Assembly (NCBI GenBank): GCA_025024175.1 | Contig: QCXZ01000137.1 | Span: forward strand, 78,926,680 to 78,990,679 | DNA length: 64,000 bases | From: Rhyzopertha dominica | Lineage: Eukaryota; Arthropoda; Insecta; Coleoptera; Bostrichidae | Reading direction: 5' to 3' | In this document: positions 45,241 to 54,700 of the stretch, piece by piece | How the letters are laid out: the number at the start of each line of letters is the position of its first letter | Position numbering within the stretch: the stretch's first letter is position 1 | The notes under the pieces: model-generated | The model's database searches: none | Told to the model about the DNA's origin: nothing | What the model saw: the letters and a program-made list of their open reading frames with translations, nothing else | Program-made: the position numbers and the translations under genes

Positions 45241-46916
45241 TACGCTATACCGAAGGGAGGGCAGCTGCCCCCCCTGGCCCTGGACTTCCAACTCTGGGCC
45301 CTTTCCACCTTCCATACATTTAGCTGATTAATTAAGTACGTATTTACGAAATTATTAATGAAGTAAAATTTATAGATAAGCGTATTTCACAATTTTCATC
45401 CAGAACTCATGTTTGACCTATGTAAATAACAATCAATAAGTTGCTGTCAAACGGTTTCCAAGGTTATTTTGGCCAGGAGTCATAATACGATTTCTACTTT
45501 GCTCAGCTCTTCTGATATCTTTTCTAATAGGGATTGTTCAACTATGCATGATTCTGTTATGTGGAGTACACATAATCGGCCACATATTTGTATTTGGCGG
45601 TTACTCCAATCTTCTTAGTTCCAAATTTCAAAATTATTACAGAGAAACAAAAAATTTCGAGCAAAAATCCATCCGAACTGAGAGTTACGAGGGTCTATTT
45701 AACGTAAGTTTTAGGAGTCCAGTAGTATTATAAGCACGAATTAAAACTTGGTGTCTTTTAAAATGCCAGTATACAAAAACTTTTTGAAAACGGATTAAAT
45801 ATATTTCAGTTTAATTAAATGAGGCTTAATTTGGTTAAAATATATAAGTGCTGGGTTAATTTTTGGAAGCAGTGCACTAGCGGAGTACGGAGGTTGGCTT
45901 AACTTAAAAAAAATAATAGCTAAATGAAAAATGGGATAATCAAATAAACCCAAAGGCTCAGTCTAAATAATAGATGGTATATTCTGTACTGTGTTCATAA
46001 CAAAGCATGTCTGGTTATTATCTCGCATTTATATAATGGACCCAACAGCACTATTTTTGAATTATGCCCTGGTCATTATTTTAGCCAAAGAGCAAAAAAG
46101 TACTCAAATTTGATCTATTTAAAATATCAGATCAATGCGATCACGGCTTTTAATCCAACATTTGCTAATATCCAAGTTTAATGGAATGTTATCGATGTGC
46201 TCATATTCAGTTTCAGATGACGATATTAGGCGCTTTAAGCAGATAAACTATGCATTTATGATTAAAGTTAAAATCATAAATTACTTTTATGTCACAAAAA
46301 AACTGCCGCAGTATAATCGAAGTATAACTTACATTGCCATCATAAGATTAATTGAACTTAAAGGAATACCTACATTTGTAATAATTTATACTGCGCGTTT
46401 AATTGTTAATCCCTGCAGATTTCGGTATAGTCAAGTAAATTTCGTAAAAATTTTTAACATACGTTTTTAGCGATATTGAGCCATTTTTGCAAATCAATGA
46501 CAGCCAGCAAGATGAATATAATACATGAAAGGATTTTTGCAGCTTGAGAAAAATAACAAATGATGGTTTTAAAATATGCAGAAATTTGAGTAAAATTAGA
46601 TGTATGAACAAAAATTGTTAGAAATGATACGACCATCAATTTAATGCTTATTGGTGGAGTTTGGGCAGCTGACGCATAATGCTGGGGCTTATAACTTGTA
46701 TTTTTAAGTTCAACTAAGATTAGCTAAACCAGCAGCTTAAATCATTACAGTCTTAGGTACTGTTTCACGACCAGATTGTTTCCTCATTTTCAGTTTTGGT
46801 AATTTTTTATCTATACTACGAGGCATGTTTTTTAAGTAAGTACCGTATTGGAATTAAAAAAAAACGTGCAAAGATATCGCAATAATTTTATCTTACATGA
46901 AAGCCTGTACCTTGAT

Positions 46917-47930
46917 CTACTTTTCTATATAATTTCCGTGAATATTGAGGCACTTGTCATAACGTGGCACCAGTTTTTGAATACCCTCCTCATAAAATTC
47001 TGCCGCCTGACTTGTTAACCACTGTATCACAAATGTTTCGACTTCGTTATAGTCTTGAAGACGCTGACCACCCAGGTGTTTCTTCAAGTGCAGGAACAAA
47101 TGGTAGTCGCTGGGCGCCAGATCAGGGCTGTATGGAGGATGATCTAGAGTTTCCCATTTAAAAGATTTGATGAGATCTTTGGTCCGATTAGCCACATGTG
47201 GACGGGCATTGTCATGCAGCAAAACGATACCCTTACTCAACTTGCCACGTCTTTTGTTCTGGATTGCACGACGCAGATTGTTCAATGTCTTACAATAAGA
47301 CGCTGCATTGATTGTCTCATTACGAGGCAGAAACTCCACTAGCAATACTCCTTTTCTGTCCCAAAAAACTGTGCACATGATTTTCCGGGTAGAAATTGTT
47401 TGCTTAAACTTCACTTTTTTGGGTGATGATGAATGTCGCCATTCCATGGATTGTTGTTTCGATTCTGGTGTGACGTAGGCCACTCATGTTTCGTCACCAG
47501 TAACAATTTGGGTTTTGTGCAAATCCGTCAACATTTTCGGAACCCAGCGTGAACACAGTTTCCGGTAATTCAAGTTCTCGGTCACAATGCGATACAAAAC
47601 ACTCCGAGAATATTGAGGAAAGCAGTCGCACAATGATGAAATTGTAAAGCGTCTGTTTTCTCTCACCTTTTCGTTCACTTTCTGCCCCAAATCTTCATTA
47701 ACGACCGAAGGACGCCCACTCCATGCTTCATCATGCACATTTGTGCGGCCATCTTTAAATGCTCTCACCCATTTCCTTACCATTCCATCACTCATAATGT
47801 TTTGTCCGTAAACTTCACAGATCTCACGATGAATATCGATCGGTTTTACGCCTTTAGCACTAAGAAATCGTATAACAGCCCGTACTTCACAATCGGCGGG
47901 TCTCACGATTGTCGGAGGCATCGTAAACAC
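46917..47930 (-). pseudogene. Mariner DD34D transposase, one premature stop
   Basis: The frame starts at 47930 and is open through two helix-turn-helix units (a WVRAFKDGRTNVHDE linker and SGRPS hook) to VTGDET. The next codon (47486-47484) is TGA, where the conserved GDETW motif calls for tryptophan (TGG). The same frame then continues to 46917 with no other break. It carries VLLHDNARPHVANRTK (second aspartate) and YSPDLAPSDYHLF (third aspartate, 34 residues later), and ends GNYIEK. The total of 337 codons is close to the 345 residues of classical mariners. Apart from that single stop the protein looks complete. Family: mariner proper; the subfamily is not assigned. Confidence 0.95.
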
Positions 47931-48118
47931 TCAGTAAACAACGTATACACAGGGTTGTAATTTAGGATTAATTTTTAGTAACACTACCAACCACGCAAAC
48001 GTAACAAAACTAACCATATTAGTAATAAAATTCAAATTTTCAGTGTGAATTAAGTACTGATCTCTAAAAATAACTGTTTGTTGCTTACATACCGAAATCA
48101 ATGTAATGTAAATTAATT

Positions 48119-48281
48119 GTGACAAATTGAAACCATTTTAGCGCTTATAGCCGCTGGTCATTGAACGAAAATGACGTCGACGATTAAAATCCCGAACTTA
48201 ACCTAAAAAAATACGGTATTTTCTTTAAACGCGCCGTTAAATGACCAGCGGCATGGTGGCCCAAAAGTTTCTATTTGTCAC
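48119..48281. mobile_element. MITE inside the hAT element
   Basis: A 163-bp sequence with termini GTGACAAATTGAAACC and, reversed, GTGACAAATAGAAACT. An inner pair GCCGCTGGTCATT / AATGACCAGCGGC is perfectly complementary. The 4-bp AATT flanks both ends (48115-48118 and 48282-48285). It has no coding capacity. The superfamily is not assigned. Confidence 0.75.
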
Positions 48282-48589
48282 AATTTCGAAGACGCGACAT
48301 CCAGTTATTGTTAGAGAATTGTCTTTGGTAAGGAATTAAGTGAAATTAACCAATTACTTTTAAGAAAAACTTTATTATTTGAAATATTTACATAAAAAAC
48401 AAAACTCAGTCACTCATTAGTATAAAGTCAAAACAAACAAAAAATCTAATTAACAAAATTAAAAATATCAAACAAAAACAAAATATGTATTCTAACATTC
48501 TTATGTCTATATTCCTTAAGATGAAAATGATTTTTATAACAAATAATATTAAAAACTTAAATCTGTGACACTGTCTTTTCGTAGTAGAC

Positions 48590-48760
48590 TTTAATGTGGG
48601 TTTAAAAGTATAACAAAAGCTGTCATCTAGCAATTCTTTTGCATGTAATAACGAATCACATGTTTCAGTTAATAATATGATTTCTTACTTTAATTTTATT
48701 CAAATTTAGTTGTGAAAAGACGCGTTCCGCAGCTGCAGACGAGTGAGGAAGGCATATCAA
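48590..48760 (-). pseudogene. hAT transposase C-terminal dimerisation remnant
   Basis: Minus-strand translation gives LPHSSAAAERVFSQLNLNKI followed by KVRNH, the strongly conserved hAT dimerisation segment (S.A..ER.FS). After a frame change it reads LTETCDSLLHAKELLDDS. The DDE core and BED finger are absent. It supports the hAT assignment of the surrounding element independently of its ends. Confidence 0.85.
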
Positions 48761-49619
48761 TCAAAAAAGAAATAACAGTTAACAGTTCGACGGTTTGAGG
48801 TTTGACAAACAAATTCGGTATTTGTAACTATGAAAAGTGAAAAATCAAACGCAAACGTCAAATACAAATCAAGGTTGCCAAGTGGCATTTCTTGTGAGTT
48901 TCGACGTATTGCGAAATCGACTCTAAACGAATTCGCCCATCCACAAAACCGCAGAAAACCTAAAGTAACAAAAATAACATCTATAGTAACAAAGTAATTA
49001 AGCAGAAGGAAAAGTAACAATTTTGTTACAAAAGTAACAACTTTTACATCACTGCGTATACAATGAAGAATCAAACTGTAATGGCGTCAGTGCGTAGACA
49101 AGAGATGTAGGTAACCAGCGCGCATGCACGGAACGCCGACCGTAGTGCTGCGGCGGCGGAATCGCAAAACGGTACTTACTTAAAAAACATGCCTCGTAGC
49201 TACCTATTCACTCCTAACTTACCTATATTTCTGAAGCTTCTAATGCGAAAAGTCGAAACTAAAAAGCGCATCGGTTAATTAAATATTTGATATGTGCAAA
49301 TTTCAAATCATAAAACGTGGTTCTATTAGTAGATGCTTAAGGTGAAATTTATATTTCTTTGGTAGTTCGTTTGACATTACTATAAATTATGTGGATCACG
49401 GATCTTTATTCTTCCAAATAAAACAGTACATAAAAAAACTTGGGCCTGCACAGAAGATGTTGCAGAAAAATAACGAAGATTGTTCATGAAATTAATACTT
49501 CGTTGATTACTTAGGTACAAAATCCCATAAAGGCCCATTTTTATTTATGTTGAATTATTCAGTAAGGGAAATTCCTGCTTTGCCCCCCCCTTAGACCAAA
49601 AGCTGGGTACGCCCATGCT

Positions 49620-49890
49620 GTCATCTACTAGTTTATTGTGTAATTTTCCATTTCGAAAGTCTACTGTGGAAAATAGCCAATAGACAAACAGAAATATTTT
49701 TATCAATGTTCGTCATTAGCACTGCTCAGAACCTTTCAAATGTCAATATTATTGTCGATTTCTGTTCCTTATGAATTAAACAAAATACTACCGTTTAACG
49801 GGCATATATACTTTGTCATGTTTTTAGCAGATATTTACTCGTGTCTTCTTCTACTCTATGTTCTAGATGATCAAGTATAACCTGGATTTT
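49620..49890. other. AT-rich spacer
   Basis: No feature recognised between the dispersed repeat and the mariner relic. Confidence 0.3.
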
Positions 49891-50600
49891 TTAAATAAAA
49901 CGCATAAATTCAGTTTATTCTCCAATATTCATTTTGTCCCCTGCAAAATAGTCCCCGTCGGATGCAATACACATATACCAACGTTTTGCCAGTCCTTATA
50001 ACACTTTTTATACGCCTCTTTTGGTAATTTGAATTTGTGGAAGAGGAAAAAGTCACATGGTACCATATCTGATGAATACGAAGCTCGCTGAATGACGTGT
50101 ACGTTATTTTTGATCAAATAATCACCTGTTAATTGAGCCGTGTAAATCGGTACATAGTCGCGATGCAAAAACCAGGTTTTGTTTGTAATAGACGAATTTT
50201 GTTTTTTTTTTTGGTCGGGAGGAACTATAAATGCACAACACCTTGATAATCGAAGAAAACAATAAACATTTCCTTGATTTTTAAGCGACTTTGGGGTTTC
50301 GGCTTATCTTTTGCGCGCCATTCCAATGAATGTTGTACGGTTTCGCCTTTATATTCATAGACCCATGTCGTAGGCCTTATAACCAGATATGATGCGTTGC
50401 ATGTCGACATCACTCATAGCAAGCACTTCTTTAGCGACAGATTTGCGGTGCTCTTTTCAGTACAAATTCAGCACTCTTGGAACCAGTCGCGCCGAGACAC
50501 GTCTGCTGCAAAAATATTGTCGAAGTACCTGGTTACATCGTCTTGATCATCACTTTCCCTCGACGTCTTTATATTGTTGATTATACACACTGATAAAATC
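49890..50600 (-). pseudogene. Mariner-like (SETMAR-type) transposase relic
   Basis: Minus-strand pieces in order: AKEVLAMSDVDMQRIISGYK (about 50430-50375); TTWVYEYKGETVQHSLEWRA (50370-50310), matching the family's ETWVYEYDPETK; MFIVFFDYQGVVHL (about 50265-50225); LHRDYVPIYTAQLTGDYLIK (50170-50110), with R at the usual catalytic HDNAP position; ASYSSDMVPCDFFLF (about 50085-50040), the third aspartate; and YKKCYKDWQNVGICV to the end. A block between the third aspartate and the tail is deleted. It is unrelated in detail to the better preserved mariner at 46.8-49.2 kb. Confidence 0.75.
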
Positions 50601-51300
50601 AATGTCACTGAGAATAGGGGTGCTAGTACCTTTTTTATGGAGGTGTCTCTTCAGTTCCGCCTTAATACCTAAGCGTGCGATCTGGACTTCCCAGTCGGCT
50701 ACCACTCCGTCTGCCTGGAATCCTCTTGTGGGTATGACGTATGACTAATGATGTTCATTTAATGGCAAATTAAATTTTGTTGCTGCGCACTGGGTGACGA
50801 AGTATTACCGTTTTACGGTACCTTGTTTAGGCATATGTTAATTAGGGCCAGAAGACCCGACTAAAGAGAACAAGCGTGCTGTCAAAACCACCGTGGAGTC
50901 CTCATATAAATAAATTGTAATTTTATCATATTTCTTCCGTACAAAGGAAAGACACAAGCAAGTACCTAGCAGTTTGTGTTCGCTCGAAGTCAATTACGTC
51001 CACGGAGAACTCGGCTTTACCAGAATTTCAGGTATTTTAGATTAAGACAACAGATTAGCGTTCTTTTCTTCAAAGAAGTTTAAAGTAATACTGACTACAC
51101 GTCGTTTTACTACTTCCTGAGTATAATACTGGGCGGGCGCAATGGCTTTGGAAAGACGAAACGTGATATGCTATGAAGATGCTTGCAGACCAATGGTTTA
51201 AGTCCTAATCTGGTACCGCCCCTCACAATACCTAGTGTTGTCTTTAGCGACGCGGCTGTTTCAGCTAAGCACCAAAAAATAAAAGCAAGAAAAATAGGTC
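50600..51300. other. Sequence downstream of the aminopeptidase gene, no gene recognised
   Basis: Mixed composition, no credible reading frame, no transposon ends recognised. Confidence 0.3.
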
Positions 51301-51307
51301 TTAAGGT

Positions 51308-51313
51308 TTTATT
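51308..51313 (-). promoter_or_regulatory. Candidate poly(A) signal of the aminopeptidase gene
   Basis: AATAAA on the minus strand lies about 86 bases past the stop codon of the terminal exon. It is the nearest canonical hexamer in the expected direction. The transcript end itself cannot be seen. Confidence 0.4.
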
Positions 51314-51398
51314 AGTTTTACTATGGTAACTTGGCTTGTAGAGAATATGTACGGTTACAATGTAGTATATAATAAAATTTAACATTTTAACACAAAAC

Positions 51399-51716
51399 TT
51401 ATAATCTGGCAAATACAAAAGCACAAAGCAATACAAGAATGGGTGACAACATCACGGAGGTGGCACTACCAGGTTCTTCTGAAGTAACGGTGGCGTCTGC
51501 AGTTGTGGCTGAAGTAGTGGTAGTCGTAGTAGCAGCTTCGCTAGACGTAGAACTAGATCCATCGGTTCCGTAGTAAATGTCAAACCACGTCGAGATATCA
51601 TCCTCGCTGTAGCTCCACCATACCAAATTCGAGTTGATGTTTGAGAGCGCTGTGCTAAATGCGCTCGCATAGGTTGTTTGGTCAGCTTCGCTCAGTGAAC
51701 TTATAAAGGTCTGAAG
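51399..51716 (-). CDS. Aminopeptidase N-like, terminal exon
   Basis: The acceptor reads TATATTCTTACAG before CTTCAG (exon from 51716, phase 0). The exon encodes LQTFISSLSEADQTTYASAF, a conserved tryptophan-rich end (NLVWWSYSEDDISTWFDIYY), then a serine/threonine-rich stretch (SSEAATTTTTTSATTADATV) likely to be O-glycosylated. Last comes a hydrophobic tail (VMLSPILVLLCAFVFARL) fitting GPI-anchor addition. The stop is at 51399-51401. It is 5.4 kb from the previous exon. Confidence 0.88.
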   Translation of the reverse strand, partial: LQTFISSLSEADQTTYASAFSTALSNINSNLVWWSYSEDDISTWFDIYYGTDGSSSTSSEAATTTTTTSATTADATVTSEEPGSATSVMLSPILVLLCAFVFARL

Positions 51717-54700
51717 CTGTAAGAATATAATAGATAAGTTGCATATCTGTGAAGTTCCGTAAGGGGGTGGTTGATTACAAGATCTAACTGACCACCACAT
51801 GTATAAAACCTTAAAAGAATCACCTTTTAGCAGCTATCAGATTGTAGATTTAATTTTTTTAATTTTTTATTTTAAATAGAAATGAAATCTATATTTCTTT
51901 GTGTGAACTTTACCTTATTGTTTTGTACTAACATCAAACCCTTGCAACAAGAGTGTATGATTATATCCTCTGTGCGGATAATAATTGTCTACGCGATACG
52001 ACAAAAACTTAAGAAATCGTCTCTGAATTTCTCAGTTTGGTTTATGTGTGCTTGATAATGAGGATGCCTTATCAAACTGCAGTAATCCAACTTGGAACGA
52101 ACAAAAGTAAAATATAAAGATTACAGCACACTAATATTATTAAACGATGCTGAGTTGCGAATAATAGCCTTATGGGCAGCTTTTACCGTTGAGTCTATGT
52201 GACCAGTAAAAGATAATTTACAATCATAGCTCACACTAGGATCTTTAACGCTGTAGCGGCGCATCAACTCGACTGCTTCAATTGTATAATTAAATATTAA
52301 AGGCTGCTTTCTAAGGGTAAACGTGCAAACCTTACACTTGTCAATGTTAAGAGGCAATCTATTCACAGCACACCATCTAGCTACACGGTTAACCTGCCCT
52401 TGCAATACTAAACAGTCATCCTTGCCGGATACCTCAGAAAATAATTTCAGGTCATCCGCAAAAAACAGATGATTAGATTCTAACGAAAGTGATAGATCAT
52501 GATTTAAAATCGTTATATGTAACATACAATTTACGTTGAGTGAGATATGATTTTACTAGTTGAACGAGATAATCACTCAATCCATGCTGCTCTATTTTAT
52601 TAAGTAGAATACAATGGTCCACCCTGTCGAAGGCCTTCGAGAAGTCAGTATACACTGCATCAACTTGACCTTTATTATCTATAATATTTGCAGTATACTG
52701 CATAAACTGCGCAAAGTTAGTTACAGTAGAACGTTTTGGATAGAATCCATGTTGGTTAGGCGAAATGCTATGCTTAATTTCATTTAAAATTTTATTCTGC
52801 AATAACATCTCGAAAACCTTCGTAAAATTTAATAAAATTGCAGTGGTCAGAGGGATTGCCCCTCTTTAAAACAGGACACACCTTGTAATTTTCCAAATAT
52901 CAGGAAATGAAGCTGTAGACAATATAAGATGAAACAAATAGCTTAAAGGTGAAATGAGAACCCTCGAACAATCTTTAATTAGAAAGCTAGGTATCTGATC
53001 ATCTCCACAGGTCATTCTGTTTTTTAATTTGAATATAGAATTTTTTGCAGCATTCAAGAAACATTCATTAGGAATTTTCGAATGTCGTTTCTTATTTTGA
53101 ACAACGGCCCAAAAACTTTTGAGATCGTGACTATAATTTGTTTGGATTTTATTAATGTAATCATTGTAAGCCTTTGACATTTGTTTTTTTTTAGTTTACT
53201 GCGTAAACGTTTAAATTTATTAAAGTGATGAATGCTTCCACATTTCTTGTATTTACTATGATGGTAAGCCTTAAGTTTTACAAGTCGTCAGAGCTCATAG
53301 GAAAACCAAAAGATGCATCTCTACACAACTCAGTTGTTTTATGATAACTGAGCGATATTGAATTGTTCCCTTCAGAGAAAATTTCCATAAATTTTGATAT
53401 CGCTACTGCTTGATTTATTCACAGAAATTGTTTTACACAATACGGAGTAGTATATTTAGGAAAGAATTTGACACCTATGACATTTTCTTAAGTTTCAGTT
53501 AGTAAATGATTTGTATAGATAAAAAGATAATACAGATTAATTTGGCGGTTTCGAAAATAATGATGACCATAGAGGGTTTGTCTGTTCTTTATTCCCTATC
53601 TGAAGAACTTTTGTTAAAAAATTATGCTGAGTGTAATATTAAACTAAACAAAAGTAGCCAATTCATAAGTGTAACAGATGGATCAAACAAATAGATATTG
53701 GAAATGCAGGATTAACAGATTGTTATGCATTTGGAATAAATAATCTGCAATTTTTTAAATATTGTCTTCTTATAAAGGACTTAATTTGTACAACTTTCTT
53801 TCGAACTCTATTTCATCATTGACCGATATCCTGTAAATACAGCACAATTCAACATAGGAAATATTCAATAAGAGTCGCATCATTCTATTTAAGTGCTGCT
53901 TAAATAAACTCTCTCTATCGGGCTCAAACTATTATACCCTGAATGCAACTATCATCCATAACGTTTCACAAGTAAATGATATTTTAACACCGCATATTAA
54001 TGCCATATTAATGTAATTTTATGGTGGCCAGATACATTATTAGCTTCACAATTTCACGGTTTCCTGCTGCACCGCAGTTTTATGCCACGGTTGAATCGTG
54101 GTTAATGATGGCGTATCGATTAGCTTCGATAGGCTTTAAAGGATTTTTAATTGTGGCCCATAAAAAGATTATTGCAATATTGGCTATAATTACCGTGAAT
54201 GCAAACGTTAATTATAAACTGGTTATTATACACGTCAAAGGGTTTGTGCATGCACACAAATGGGGTTCGTATTAATGCGCACGGGGGGAATTGGGGCGAT
54301 AGGTCATGATCATAATGTGAACCGTGTGGCAGGTCCTGTAAAGGTGGTCGCGTGCTATGCCACACTAAGCCTGCGCTCGTTTCAGTATTCTAACGATAGC
54401 AGGAAACGTATTTCCAACATATTTACAATTAAAGTAATGTTTTCACTTATAGGAGTAATGTTTAGTTACAACGTATGCGAAAATCATGCTTAACTATTCA
54501 GAAACGTTTTTTTTTTTTTTAATATTATACAGGGTGTTCACGGTAACAGTCTGCAATAGTTAAATTTTTTTATTTGGCATCGTAGAATAGTGAACCATAT
54601 CACCCTAGGTGCTATTTTTAATTACTATTTTGCATAGAATTACGCTCGTGCCTGAAGGCTCCCACCACCTGCAGCTCACATATGTGAGCGCCGACCTACT

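Larger units (their letters stand above)
47950..49054 (-). mobile_element. hAT-superfamily element, deleted, with perfect 8-bp duplication
   Basis: The left end CAGGGTTGTAAT (47950) and the reversed right end CAGTGATGTAAA (49054) are imperfect inverted termini of the hAT type. The flanking 8-bp CGTATACA is identical on both sides (47942-47949 and 49055-49062). The right end has TTGTTACTTTTGTAAC subterminal motifs. Only the 3' end of a hAT transposase remains inside, so the copy is non-autonomous. Confidence 0.92.
46819..49196 (-). mobile_element. Mariner element with a hAT inserted in it
   Basis: The 28-bp terminal repeats beginning CGAGGCATGTTTTTTAAG are identical at both ends (46819-46846 and 49169-49196), each flanked by TA (46817-46818 and 49197-49198). 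The total of 2378 bp is long for a mariner. Removing the hAT and one copy of its 8-bp duplication leaves 1265 bp, the usual mariner size. The element sits inside dispersed-repeat copy 2. Confidence 0.95.
45330..49615. repeat. Dispersed repeat family, copy 2, interrupted twice
   Basis: Copy 2 of the repeat at 35540-36766. It runs to about 45905, resumes at about 46668 (GACGCATAATGCTG), is broken again at 46817, and resumes after 49198 (TATTTCTGAAGCTTCTAATG) to end at AGCTGGGTACGCCCATG (about 49615). The first interruption (about 45905-46668) is an unrecognised AT-rich insertion. The second is the mariner element. The left limit is approximate; a distinctive GGGAGGGCAGCTGCCCCCC string lies at 45253. 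Confidence 0.75.

Noticed and set aside
45243..45290. TATACCGAAGGGAG string, also at 13857, as a shared transposon end
   Set aside because: Only about 14 bases match and the sequences diverge straight after, so a common element cannot be supported.
48757..49074. 105-codon minus-strand frame inside the hAT element as a gene
   Set aside because: The hAT dimerisation motif lies in a different frame just downstream, and the frame runs across the hAT terminus into mariner sequence.
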